The notes under the pieces: model-generated
The model's database searches: none
The model's input: the letters and a program-made list of their open reading frames with translations, nothing else
Told to the model about the DNA's origin: nothing
Source of the DNA: Cucumis sativus
Taxonomy: Eukaryota > Streptophyta > Magnoliopsida > Cucurbitales > Cucurbitaceae
DNA length: 64,000 nt
Reading direction: 5' to 3'
Assembly (NCBI RefSeq): GCF_000004075.3
Contig: NC_026659.2
Span: 744,001 to 808,000 of the forward strand
Made by a program: the position numbers and the translations under genes
In this document: positions 1 through 11,090 of the stretch, one piece after another
Layout: each line of letters opens with the position of its first letter
Position numbering within the stretch: the stretch's first letter is position 1

Positions 1-502
1 ATTCTCCAAATGATTCCGACCCTATTCTGTTTTGAGAACATGTGGCTCCACTACCCATAGTTTTTCCTGTTTGAATATTGGTGGAAGAACACAACCTTGG
101 AGGCTGGGCAAGCATAGTTTCATCCTTAAACACATGAGTTGAAGGAATTTTTGAGTCAGTAATCATCATGTCTTTGGCTGGACTACCACTAAAAGGAACC
201 AGCTATTGACTGAAATCTCCATCATTGATGGTATTGAGGAATCCGCTTGAAAGTATAGTGACCAAAATTGGACATCTGAAAGTAGATGGACTAGAATTGT
301 ACCAACTCCAAAGTTTGGACCAAAATGGTTGAACATAGTTGTTGTATATTAAAAGCTCCAATTTAATATGCCATTTTTGAAATTGGATCATTTGAATATA
401 TCTTATAGAAAACCAACGATGACTTAATCCATCCATTATGTTTGGACTTGGCAAGAAAGTCCCTGTTAAAGGAATTTGTAGTTTTTTGTAGAAAATTTTC
501 AT
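1..502 (-). pseudogene. Decayed reverse-transcribing-element-like ORF
   Basis: A minus-strand frame opens with an ATG at 500-502 and runs to the window edge. It is broken by a single TAG at 203-205; beyond that stop the same frame stays open for about 67 more codons. Some 165 codons with only one stop is unusual in DNA this AT-rich, so it probably derives from a real coding sequence. The first 99 residues are rich in aromatic residues (Trp, Tyr, Phe), which faintly recalls polyproteins of plant retroelements or endogenous pararetroviruses. No catalytic motif such as a protease or reverse transcriptase box is visible, so the class is unproven. It may lie inside an intron of the plus-strand gene whose last exon follows. 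Part of the element lies outside the window. Confidence 0.3.
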
Positions 503-572
503 TCATCATTCATGAAACCTATGTGCTGGTTTGAATTTTGGCCTTTCTATATCTTACTACTTTTCATGTCAG

Positions 573-806
573 GAATCTGGCGTGAATGGATTGAACAGCA
601 AAACACACATGAAGCTACTGCTGAAATGGATGAGGGGAAGGAAGATGCTGAACCTTTTCTGCCACTACGTTGGTTCCAACAAGAAATTTCTGCTTTGTAC
701 TCCCGATGATCCTCGGGCAGAAGAGTTGAAGAATTCTTCAGAAGCGGGACCCCAGAGAAAGAAGAGAGCGAAGTCACCAACAAAGAGAAGAAAGACATCA
801 AAATAG
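573..806 (+). CDS. 3'-terminal exon of an unidentified gene (partial)
   Basis: A pyrimidine-rich tract ending in AG at 571-572 looks like a splice acceptor and is followed by an open, exon-like stretch. One frame runs to TAG at 804-806 and ends in a strongly basic tail (KKRAK and KRRKTSK clusters) that looks like a nuclear localisation signal. A second frame runs to TGA at 706-708 and is acidic, with many GNN codons. Base composition favours coding here, but I cannot decide between the frames without the upstream exon, which lies outside the window or is not recognisable in the first 570 bases. I do not recognise the family; a nuclear protein is suggested only by the basic tail. No gene is seen between here and 2461, so 807 onward is probably 3' UTR and then intergenic. 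Confidence 0.35.
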   Translation, partial: ESGVNGLNSKTHMKLLLKWMRGRKMLNLFCHYVGSNKKFLLCTPDDPRAEELKNSSEAGPQRKKRAKSPTKRRKTSK

Positions 807-2284
807 ACTTTTGCTAACGTCTGTTATTTTAGCATGCAGTGGGCTGGCTATCCTCCTTTGAGTTTGTAATGATGCGGGTTCAGGACGCATGGTGAATTTG
901 TGAGTCCCTCCACCCTTTTCTTGCCCCCATTTCAGCTCATTTTGGTCACATGCAAGGTTTTTTTTGAATATTTTACATTGACTTGTTTCCATGTAATTGA
1001 CTGATAAAGCATGTATTTAAATTCATCTTCGATAAAGCATGGATCACGATGCGCTCATTGGTTGAATAGCTAGACTAAACCACTATTGATTGGCCTAGTA
1101 GGAGCCATCTAAATAAAAGGCTTACAGAGTTTTAAATCATGTTGGCCATGTACTTAGACTTGAGATTCTATGGATTACTTTGGCTACCAGATGTAGTAGG
1201 GTGATGGTGACTGTCTAGTTTCAATTCAAGTGCCATCGGCTACTTTGAAATTTTATGTTTTACCGATGAAACTTCGAATATACATTAAGTATGAAATTGA
1301 TCCTTTTTTCCCCTTTAAATTAAATCATCCTCAATTGCCTTTGCTAATTTTGTCATTGGCTTTCGTCGAAGAACTTCAAATCAGTCCAAACACCCACATT
1401 GGACTAAATCAATTAGCAATCATCAAATGTAGTTTTCATTTTGTTTCCTCTTATGTACTTTGAGTATTGGATTCTTTCATTATATTAATGAATAGTCTTG
1501 TTTCCATTTAACAAATGTAATTCATCTTCGTCAATCAACCACACATCAAAAGGAATTTATGAAATTGTAACTTGTAGTTAGAAATGAAGAAGATGATATG
1601 ATTTACCAAATGTTATAAGCAACAATAGTCGCCTATTTCTTTCAGTTTTGGTCTTTTATACTCTCAAATATTAATTCTAGTTCAAATACTTCAATTAAAA
1701 TTCAACCCTTAAATCTAATTTATTGTTGAATTTTTTAGAAGTCTTAAGTTTTTAACTATACTATTATTATTATTACCTATTAGCCTTATCACTATAAATT
1801 TTGGAAATATGTTATCAAAGGATATTTTCTTACATAAAAAATTTATTGCTTAAAAAAAATCTAAATTTAAGATTTATAGAAAAAAAGGGTAAATCAAATA
1901 AATTTTAACTTCTAACCACTAGACTAAAAATTATATTGTTAGATTAGAGAAATTTTGGAATCCAAAGTCTTCGAAAACAGTTTTCGATCTTCCACAATTA
2001 GCACCATTTTTAGCAATTCATATAATAATTTTTTTTCAATGTAACAATTCATATAATACTTATTTTGAATCAAAATTTTACAATTTAAGAAAAAAATTTC
2101 AAAAGATTTGGGATAGATTACATACAACTCGATTGATAAATTACATACAACTCGATCTATGTGTGATGAAAAGAAAATAAAAAACTATTATATGTATGGA
2201 CAAAAGAAATTGTTTTTGACGATGCTTTGCACAAATAAAGCCCAAAAAAGGAATAAATCTAAAAAAGGCGTCTTATGATTGGAC

Positions 2285-2290
2285 CACGTG
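2285..2290. promoter_or_regulatory. G-box (CACGTG)
   Basis: A palindromic CACGTG lies 172 bp upstream of the dehydrogenase start codon, inside GGACCACGTGTC. G-boxes bind bZIP and bHLH factors in light, ABA and jasmonate responses. A functional role here is inferred from position only. Confidence 0.45.
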
Positions 2291-2367
2291 TCTGGACTTA
2301 ATAAAAGCTGAGTTCAAAATTTAGATTTCGCTTTAAAGACCAATGCTTCCCGGCGGGACCCCACAGA

Positions 2368-2380
2368 TATATATATATGT
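2368..2380 (+). promoter_or_regulatory. TATA-like run of the CAD1 gene
   Basis: An alternating TA run within CAGATATATATATATG lies roughly 85-95 bp before the ATG at 2462. It suits a core promoter with a short 5' leader. AT-rich flanks make this call weak by itself; its distance from the ATG supports it. Confidence 0.35.
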
Positions 2381-2461
2381 TCATGAAGGCAAGTTGATGA
2401 GTTCTACCCTCCGCTGTCATTTTCCTCTCCTTTCAATTTCATTCCTTGTTTGTGGACGACG

Positions 2462-5400
2462 ATGGGCTCTCACAACTCCGGTGAAGACTGTCTCGGTTGG
2501 GCTGCAAGAGACTCATCTGGGTTTCTATCTCCTTACAAATTCAATCGTAGGTATGTCATTTCCTATTCCTTTATTGCAATCCTGTAGTTACTGTGAGAAA
2601 TTCCCTTTTAGTTTTGTTTCTTTCATTGATTCTGTTCTTCTTCCTTGCAAAAGCGTATCAGTTGTTTGTTGTTCCTCAGTGTTTTGAATTTGATATTGTA
2701 CTAGACTAAGTATAATTGTTGTGATTCGTGAGAATGAAGTATGAGTCAATTCAATGCTATTCTTATGCTTCCCGTGGAAATGGACGATGGAAATAATTCG
2801 TGTATTGAGATTTGATAACGATGATAAATAAATTTATTTATCTTTATCATTTTAATGTGAGATTCCCAACTTGTATCTTATAAAGAATACATACTTGAGT
2901 TTTATGATTCTGTCTAAAAAATCAATTAGAAACGAGATAAGCAATTCATTTATGTGGTATTTTGTCGTTTCAAAAACGTAGGAGCCTCAACCTAAAATTC
3001 ACCAAATACCATGATCGATGAGTGTAACAAAAGCTCGTTTGAAAATTTTGGGATATCGATGTCACTGGTATAAGCCTTTCTCACCTTTGCTGTTTTGGTC
3101 CAGTTCACTTGATTAATAAATAAGCCTTTCTTACAAGTAGTATCTAATCAACCTTGGAATTCTCTGAATCTCAAAGCCACTTCTTCAGTACATGCCCCAT
3201 TGCTAGACGCTTTTGGTAGTTCATTTTGGAAGTCTTCGGTAGGTATGCAGTGTTGCCTATCATCATCATTCACGACTTCCTTTTCTACTTACTAACCTGA
3301 CGTCCTTTCATGGCCCAAAAGAAAGTTATTTGGATCTCTGTGGTCAGAGAACACTGCTGAAATCTATCAAAGGAACGAACCAACCACCTTTTCAATGACA
3401 AAGGGAAACGATACTACTTAAACTTGGTGCTCTTTATTACCTTTAATTGGTACAAACGTTTAAATTCTCAAAGTGTTATAATCTCACATCTCACATCTTG
3501 GTGAAAAAGTCTCCTGTGAACCACTCTGGTGGTTGGAAGGTTTCCCTTCCGTTTTGCAAATTTCATTCAATTGATAAAATTTTGTTTTTTCCTCCAAATA
3601 AAATAAAATAAAACCATTTAGACAAGTACTTAGCTTTGGTGCATTTAGTGAATCGGCAATGAGAACAGCTTGCTTTATTTATTTGTTACCATCGTGATTA
3701 GGTTGTAGCCTCTGTATTCACAAGTAATGAAGAGTTAATGAATTGAGTATTACAACATTATGTGATGTGGTGTTTCCATTGCGCTTCTGAGCAACTGCTT
3801 TGTTGGTGTACTGTAGTGGCCAAACAAGCAGCTATTGCACATAAATTTGTAGTAAGACGTGTAAAACCCATGAGAAAATCTAGCATTTTTGTAATGATTT
3901 GAATCACATACAGCTATGATTTCGTGAATTTAAAAGAACCTGATGAATGTATCTCCTAATCACTTATATCCTTGTCAGGGTTCCTGGAGATGATGATGTT
4001 TCAATTACAATAACACACTGCGGAGTTTGTTATGCAGATGTAGTGTGGACAAGAAATAAATTAGGAGATTCGAAATATCCTTTAGTGCCTGGGTACGATA
4101 ATCTTTTTTTATGGTATGGCATGTCCTCTTTTTGAAACTTGAAGTGTTTGCCACTAAGTGTTCAACAGACATGAGATTGCAGGAATCGTGAAAAATGTTG
4201 GTGCAAATGTTCAACGATTTAAAGTTGGAGATCATGTTGGGGTAGGAACTTATGTGAATTCTTGCAGACAATGCGAGTACTGTGAAGATTGCCAAGAAGT
4301 TAGTTGCACAAGTGGATGCACTCATACTTTTAATTCAATTGATGTTGACGGTACAGTTACAAAGGGAGGATACTCCAACTACATTGTTGTTCATGAGAGG
4401 CTAGTTTTAACTTCCAACCTATTCTCTTATATATTTGATATCAAGAAGTCTAACCTTCATTATGTGAAGCTGAATGTACACATACTATCTTGTACTTTAC
4501 AAAATAGCTTCTTATTATATGATCCTTGATTGGCAAGTTTGTGTAGATTCACATTTACTTTCTGGTTATTGGTTTACAGATATTGCTACAAAATACCTGA
4601 CAATTATCCATTAGCTTCAGCTGCTCCTTTGCTTTGTGCTGGAATTACTGTTTATTCTCCCATGATTCGGCATAATATGAATCAACCTGGTAAGTCTCTT
4701 GGAGTGATAGGCCTTGGTGGTCTCGGCCACTTAGCCGTGAAGTTTGGGAAGGCTTTTGGACTTAATGTGACAGTTTTTAGCACTAGCATATCCAAGAAAG
4801 AAGAAGCCCTTGGCGTTCTTGGAGCAGACAAGTTTGTTGTCTCATCTGACAACAAGCAAATGGAGGTTATATATTAGTTTTCTCTTCCGCATCTCATTTC
4901 TTACATGTATTTGAATCATCCTCGTATCTGTCAAATTAGTTTAAAATAATTCACACATTAATCTTAACAGTCCTTGTCCAAGTCCCTTGACTTTATTATC
5001 GATGCTGCATCTGGTGATCACCCATTTGATCCATACATGTCTACGTTGAAGACTGGTGGCGTTATGGTTCTGGTGGGGTTTCCTTCTCAAGTCAAGTTCA
5101 ATCCTGCTAGCCTTATTTTGGGTATGTTCGAGATAACTGAATTTTATGAAATATATTGTGTGGAATGATTATTCAGTGCTTAGAAACACTTGCTTTTGGA
5201 ATGATTTTAACTGCCTTGAAACACTTATATTTTGGGTACTTGAAAAACTTTTACAAACAGTGAGAAGTCATCCCGAACTAGCTATTAATGAATTGAACGA
5301 ATCAACTCTCTGGCAGGTATGAGAACCATTTCTGGTAGCGTGACTGGTGGCACTAAATTGACTCAAGAAATGATCGATTTCTGTGCCGCTCATGGAATAT

Positions 5401-5513
5401 ATCCAAACATAGAAGTGATTCCAATTCAGTATTCTAATGAAGCTATCGAAAGGGTAATGAAGAAGGATGTCAAGTACCGATTTGTTATTGATATCGAAGG
5501 TTCTCTGAAATGA
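2462..5513 (+). CDS. CAD1: CAD1-like cinnamyl alcohol dehydrogenase (zinc-dependent MDR), six exons
   Basis: Exons by splice consensus and frame: 2462-2550, 3979-4092, 4169-4399, 4580-4865, 4971-5121, 5317-5513. They total 1068 bases and encode 355 residues, the usual length for the family. Catalytic zinc ligands appear as Cys47 (HCGVC), His69-Glu70 (PGHE) and Cys164; the structural zinc lobe is Cys100, Cys103, Cys106 and Cys114. The Rossmann motif GLGGLG is at 189-194, followed by Ser-Thr-Ser at 212-214, which in this family marks NADPH preference. Enzymes of this family reduce cinnamaldehydes to alcohols in the cytosol for lignin and related phenolics. The sequence most resembles the Arabidopsis CAD1 branch, as I remember it, rather than the main lignin CADs (CAD4/5), so the in vivo substrate is open. 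Intron 1 is long (1428 bp). Intron 3 appears to use a GC donor. A G-box and a TATA-like run lie upstream. Confidence 0.9.
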
Positions 5514-5631
5514 TCTCAAGAGGGAGAGAAAAGGTGACATACTAGTCATAAATGTGAATGGTACATCTTATTTCTACTTCTTTCCTTTGTACATCAAATA
5601 ACGATTTACCCTCTTGTTATTTCTGTAACAG

Positions 5632-5813
5632 AGTTGTAGGAGTTAGGGGAGTAGAGTTGTTAATTCCATTCCTTGTTTTGGTCCAAGGAGTTCACGAGTC
5701 CCATAACTATAAAAACATCCATTTCATGACTACTTAACTCCTCATACTGTAGGCCTCATGATTGGACAATTCTCTTAACTAAACAACTCTGCTCCTTCCT
5801 CCAAACGCTCCCT
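5632..5813. mobile_element. MITE with GCGTTTGG-type terminal inverted repeats
   Basis: A 14-base inverted pair with one mismatch is clear: GGAGTAGAGTTGTT at 5648-5661 and AACAACTCTGCTCC at 5782-5795. Similarity continues more loosely outward to both ends; read inward from the right, the edge gives GGGAGCGTTTGGAGG. The element is about 180 bp long with no ORF, as expected of a non-autonomous DNA transposon. I could not define a target-site duplication, so the superfamily (hAT-like or other) is open. It lies in the 3' flank of the CAD1 gene and directly abuts the end of the WAT1 pseudogene on the other strand. Confidence 0.6.
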
Positions 5814-6345
5814 TACGGACGTATTATGTGTTTCATTGTTAACCAAAGCCTTTTCGTTCTCTTGAGGTTGTGCTGCAACCGTATGATCTGCCTTCTTACA
5901 CCACATCACTAAATTATAGTATTAGGAAACAGGGTTAGCAACTTAGATACAAGTGTTCAACTCAATACAAAAATAGTAGAGGAGGGATAGTGTTACCTTT
6001 CTAAATGAAGCTGCTCAGAGAAAACATAGAAGTAGAAACTGGTCCATTGCAACTGATGCACCAGCCTTGTAGGAAATACCCCACCCCTGAAATCACAAAG
6101 CCCTTTACCCAAATAGGGTTTATGGTTTTAATGGGGAACTTAAAAGTCAAAGACTCAAAACAAAGCATCATTAGAGACTAAACTCACACTGTATAGGACG
6201 GTTAAAAGCCTTGCATCCCATTTGCAGCTTCCATTTATCTGGACTTGTAGCAAAAATCAATGCAAGAAAGCCAGATTGTGCAGTTGCAAACAAACAAATT
6301 AAAACAGCCATGGTCAATTTTGTCGATGAGTCCCGATAGAAGTAA
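5814..6345 (-). pseudogene. WAT1/UMAMIT (EamA) transporter pseudogene, 5'-truncated and frameshifted
   Basis: Three consecutive remnants of a WAT1-type transporter read on the minus strand. Segment A, about 6345-6180, encodes a helix-like stretch (FATAQSGFLAL) ending in WKLQ. It continues as ARLLTVLY only after a one-base shift near 6210-6216, then meets a GTGAGT donor. Segment B, about 6104-6015, follows an AG acceptor and encodes YFLQGWCIS and GPV, the hallmark of the second EamA domain. It hits an in-frame TAG just before a GTAACA donor. Segment C, about 5915-5814, encodes a WCKK-ADH tail followed by an acidic and polar C-terminus that stops where the MITE begins. Exon order matches the intact WAT1 gene at 57-60 kb. 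No N-terminal half is visible upstream, so this is a truncated, broken relic. Confidence 0.65.
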
Positions 6346-7868
6346 TAATAGCAACGATAAAGTTTGCTAGGAAATAACCTTCTAATGATTTTTTTAAAAC
6401 ACATTTCGAGTTCTATCCATCTTCATGACTTTGAAACAACGTTGACATGAAAAAAAACAAAGGCTAAAATTAATCGATAGCAAAGATTTATTTAAATAGA
6501 AAGGACGTGTGTCCAAATAAAAAAATGTTAATGCTTCGGTATTCAGGTCAACCAACCGAACCAATAAACATATAACAATAAAAAAAATAATAAAGCTGAA
6601 TTAAAATGATATAGTGTAGACTCACCATTACACTGATGTAAAGATTTCATCAAGTCTAAGAAATGTTCGCAATTCAAGTCCATAAAAATTTAATATCAAT
6701 ATATTCGACGTTATTTTATCAAGCATACTCCCAAAAACTACTTTTGAGTCGTTACTCAAGTTTTAGTAACAATATTTTAAAAGTAAATTAATTTTCATGT
6801 CATTTATAACTATCAACTTATATGAATAAGTTGTTACAAAATTTAAAGAAAGTTAGTGAAATTATATGTGTCAATATATGTATACATACAGTGGTTTGTA
6901 TTTGTTATATTGTAAATAATATATACCTTTATTGAATCTTTTTCTTTAAAAATTAAATACTATTTTAGAACTTTAAATTAAAATTAAATAACTTGTTAAA
7001 GGTTTAACTCAAATATATACATAATCGTAAATTCAATCAAAATAATTCAATTCATTTTGAAAACTAAAAGATAGGAACATATATATATTAAACGTAAAAG
7101 GAATACAAAATTGAGTAGGAATACGAATACGAATATAATTGTTATATTTATAAATAGGAAAATTAAAAGGAAAAGGCAATATATATCTATAAATAAGTTG
7201 TCGTCCATGGAATTGAATTAATTACTACATTTCAGTTTATAATTGAATTCCACTTTAGCAAATTGAAGTCTATATATCAAAATTTCATTGACAAGTACTT
7301 CATCTTCCAACAAATTTCAATTAGGCCCTCCAATTCTTCCTACACCATTTTGCTAAATAATCATTCATATATATATGTAAACTATGTTCAATAAATTCAT
7401 GTGTACTTATAGTTTATCCTTTATTTATTTTAATGTTTATTCAGCAAAGTATATGATAAACAGTTCCAATATGTTTAAACTAATAGATTGAATTGAAAGT
7501 ATAGATGTGTGGATTAAAATTAAAAGTAATTTATAGTACTTTAAAAATGGTACTTTCATCCCTAACCTATAAATTTTGATATGAACTTCATCTTAAAGTT
7601 CGATTTTGTAAGAAGAATTAAGTGGAAGTGATATTAAATCCATAATTATTTAACCCAAATAACATTTCACATAAATTGTCTCTCATAACTTGGGCTTATC
7701 GTAAACAATTGAAATTAAGGCATTAAACAACACATTGATTGATACAAACAAGGAACATTGCCTGCAACTTTAACGTTTTTCCAAATTAGGTCATCACCAT
7801 TATTTTGCTTTAACTTGTCTTTATTTCATTACCTTTCAACTATTAAAGCTTCACAATTGAAGGTTGCC
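6346..7868. other. AT-rich intergenic and ERF promoter
   Basis: Nothing codes convincingly here. The sequence is strongly AT-rich with short TA runs near 7081-7090 and 7368-7378. The stretch just before 7869 is presumably promoter and leader of the ERF gene. An open frame from about 7758 continues into that gene but has no recognisable protein content before the ATG at 7869. Confidence 0.4.
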
Positions 7869-8946
7869 ATGGCCATGGGGAGCTGCAGAAAGAAGGCTTC
7901 ATCAAGAGGCCACCATCGTTATGTAGGAGTTCGCCAGAGACCCTCCGGTCGATGGGTCTCTGAGATTAAGGACTCCCTCCAAAAGGTCAGGCTATGGCTT
8001 GGGACTTTCGACACTGCCGAGGAGGCCGCTCGGGCTTACGACGATGCTGCTCGGGCACTCCGTGGCTCCAATGCTCGCACCAACTTTGAGTACTTGCCTC
8101 CGACCTCTGCTGGTAAGGATTAAACTATTGTTATGGAATGAATATATAAAATGCAAAATTATTTATTACATGGGAATGTTAACCAAAATTTTATATAAAT
8201 TTTTCAATATAACAAAAATGAGAGATTCTAATCAAATTATATATATATTCACTCATCCCACTCCTATTTTTCTCACTTTTTGTTCATCTACTTTTTACCA
8301 ATACTTTCAAGAAGGAAAACTAATGTTTAAATTCTAAAAAAAATTAGTTTTTGAAAACTTGTATTTCTTTTTAAAATTTAGCAACCCTTTTACTTGAAAA
8401 AGATGAGAATTATTGTAAGAAGATAAAAAAAATAAATCCAAATAGTGACAAAAGGGATTTCAATTATACAAACTCAGTCAACTATTTTTTTTTCTATCAA
8501 TTACTTAGTCGTTTCATGGTTCTGGTTTATGGGGTTGGTTTAATTTAGTAGATGCAGGCGATGCTAACCAACCAACTGAATCGCCTTTCTCTTTCGAGGA
8601 GGGCTGCATCGAAGAAGACGGGTTCTTAGGAGCCCTAAAGGCGAAGCTGTTCGACGGCAAGGGGCAGAGGGTGCTGCAGGCGGTGGCGCAAACAACTTGT
8701 TGCTCAACCACGGATAATCTAAACACAAACAACAACAGCAATCATAACGAAACCATCATTATTCAAGGTGGCATCCACCCACCGTCATCGTCAAGCGGCC
8801 AAGTTGACGCGGTGACGGCAGAGCTGGATTCCGGGGGAGGAAGTGGGTGGTTCAATAATGCTTCGGCCGCCGTGGGACTACATGCATGGCCAGTGGTTTT
8901 AGGTGGCCTAGAAGAGGGGGGCATTGGAGATGTGTGTGTTATGTAG
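7869..8946 (+). CDS. AP2/ERF transcription factor, two exons
   Basis: Exon 1 is 7869-8112 and ends at a GTAAGG donor; exon 2 is 8558-8946. Together they give 633 bases and 210 residues. A single AP2/ERF DNA-binding domain spans about residues 17-74, with [17 protein letters not shown], the WLGTF core and ARAYDDAA. A single AP2 domain places it in the ERF family. The block resembles the RAP2-11/ERN-like branch as I remember it, but subgroup assignment is uncertain. The C-terminal half carries [12 protein letters not shown], Asn/His-rich and Ser/Gly-rich stretches, and a hydrophobic tail; it is probably a regulatory region. Without splicing, the first exon would stop 9 bases after the donor, which supports the intron. 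I chose the ATG at 7869 because a second in-frame ATG and the basic pre-domain stretch follow it directly. Confidence 0.85.
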
Positions 8947-10755
8947 TCTTAAATGGTTTTTGTGTATGGAGAAACCAATAATTTTGTAAGAAACAAATAA
9001 TAACAATGGATTGTGTGTACAAAAAAATGAAAAGCATATATATATATATTATTATGTAAAAGGATAGAAAAATATTTGGGTTTAATTTATTAGTTGGAGG
9101 ATGGAGACATTCTAGGATTCATGATTGTCATCCCATATGTAATTAATTTTCCATATACTACTTATTTGAATTTAAAATAAATTGTATGTCATGGTTTTAT
9201 AACTATCGCTCTTTGATAAAGGGTAAGTTTGATAGATATTTTAGATTTATTGAGGTTAGTAGATATTGTGTTTCACAAAAAAAAAAAAAAAAGATATTTT
9301 TAAAATATGTGATTCAAATTATACTAAAAAAACATATAAAAAAATTTTAAATTATAATATTCGTCGTGTTATAAACTTAATTTAATTTTTAATATAATAT
9401 GTATTATTATGCAATGTATTATAAATTATATAAAAATCTAAAATAATAATTATATAATTTTTTTTAAGTTAAATTACAAATTTGTTTCATATGGTTTTAG
9501 AAGAATAAAATTTAATATTTATAGTTTATAACAAGATTTAGTCCTTTTTAGTTTGATAAAATCATACAAAATCTTATACTATTTATAAAGATTTCCAAAT
9601 CACAAAGGAGATTTTATGAAGCATGTATGTAGTGATTTTTTTGATAAAATGATGTCACATTGTGCTCTTCATTTTGATAAAATAATGAAAAGTAAGTTAA
9701 ATAGGATAATATGGTATTTGGGCTCAAATTTAAACGAGCCAACAAAAACAAGCCCATTAAATAATTTGGTCCAAGCCCAACTAAATCCAATTCCAAGCTC
9801 AAGACCAATCTAAGCCTAAATCCAATTGATAAGCCCACAATAGAGAAGCTCTTATTTTAAATTTTTTAGGAAAAAAGAAAAAAAACTTTTCAAACTCATC
9901 TTGAGAATCAAACCAAGAAAAAGAAAACGTTTTTCCAACTTTAAGAACTCAGACTTCGAACCTCTCAAGACAAACACATAGGAAAGAAAAACCAAAACCT
10001 TCAAAACAAATTTACTTTGAGAGGAAAAAAAACACTTCTCGTAAAAGAAGTTACAATGTTAGACAAATATCAAACTTGATTAACTTTTCAACCATTAATT
10101 GAAATATGCAGGAATGATTCTGATGGATAATTTATTAAGTTTTCTATAGTATGTTTCTTCCCTACCTCTTCAATATATATATATATATATATATATTCTA
10201 TTCGAAGTTAAAAAGAAAGTGATTCTCTTTTTGTGAATTAACAGTAAAAATGTGTATTATTTGGATGAAGCTAAAGTAGGGAAGTGAATGGTATATAGAT
10301 TAAAGAAAGAGTTATATATATATATATATAATATTATATGTAGGCTTTATCACACACACAACAAATTGAATTCAAATTTCATTTTTCTTCTTTCTATGAT
10401 ATTTATTAATCAATGGTTCATTGTGGGGACAATTTTGAAGTCCTCGTGAAGCTATAGAGCTTCTGTGCTTCTAGCCGCCACCAAATTTCTCAACTCTCAT
10501 TTTAATTACATCAATCTCCTCCTTAAATTCTCATTACTTTCCTTCCTTAACCACTCTTTTACTACAACTATCATCCTAAACATGAATGATGAAACCTCCA
10601 GTCTCTATATACGTTGAACTATGCCCACTTCGGTTATTTAAATACTGCTTCATGACAGTGTAGTAGTTGCAAGAAGAAATGAATTTTGCCTCCATGATAT
10701 TCCCTACTTTAGACCCTTTTGAACTTTAAAGTCATACACAAGTTTAGTTGTAAAG

Positions 10756-10760
<5 letters not shown>

Positions 10761-10784
<24 letters not shown>
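10761..10784. repeat. (TATG)6 microsatellite
   Basis: Six uninterrupted TATG units follow a short TA run in the non-coding interval downstream of the ERF gene. Confidence 0.85.
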
Positions 10785-10786
<2 letters not shown>

Positions 10787-11023
10787 CGAAGTAGTGTGTT
10801 AGGAAGGGATCAAAACGGTATAAACATGGATGTGTTAATTATTATCAAGAGGGTTGTGGTTTAAAATCAATTTTTTTGTCCCGTTGTAAATAAAATAAGT
10901 ATTATTTTTGTTTAGAAAGAAGTAGAATATAAAAATTGACATTAATGTAGAAACAGTACAAAGAAACCATAATAGCAGCAGCTTCATAAAATCAAATACA
11001 ATTTGATTTAACTTGTAGCCCAC

Positions 11024-11090
11024 CTCTATTTGAATTTAATTAACCATATATATTAGGTATTCCAGCAGAGCTCTATTTGAATTTAATTAA
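11024..11090. repeat. 20-bp direct repeat pair
   Basis: The sequence CTCTATTTGAATTTAATTAA occurs twice exactly, at 11024-11043 and 11071-11090, with 27 bases between. It may be a footprint of duplication or insertion; no element lies between the copies. Confidence 0.7.

Larger units (their letters stand above)
807..2461. other. 3' flank and CAD1 promoter interval
   Basis: No coding exon was recognised. The first 200 bases are probably 3' UTR of the preceding exon. The middle is AT-rich with scattered homopolymers. A 17-bp direct repeat (core ATTACATACAACTCGAT) lies at 2117-2133 and 2140-2156. The last 180 bases are the probable promoter and leader of the dehydrogenase gene: a G-box and a TATA-like run are annotated separately. 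Confidence 0.5.

Noticed and set aside
7758..7868. In-frame upstream extension of the ERF protein
   Set aside because: It encodes a Phe/Leu-rich stretch unlike any ERF N-terminus and has leader-like composition; the ATG at 7869 fits better.
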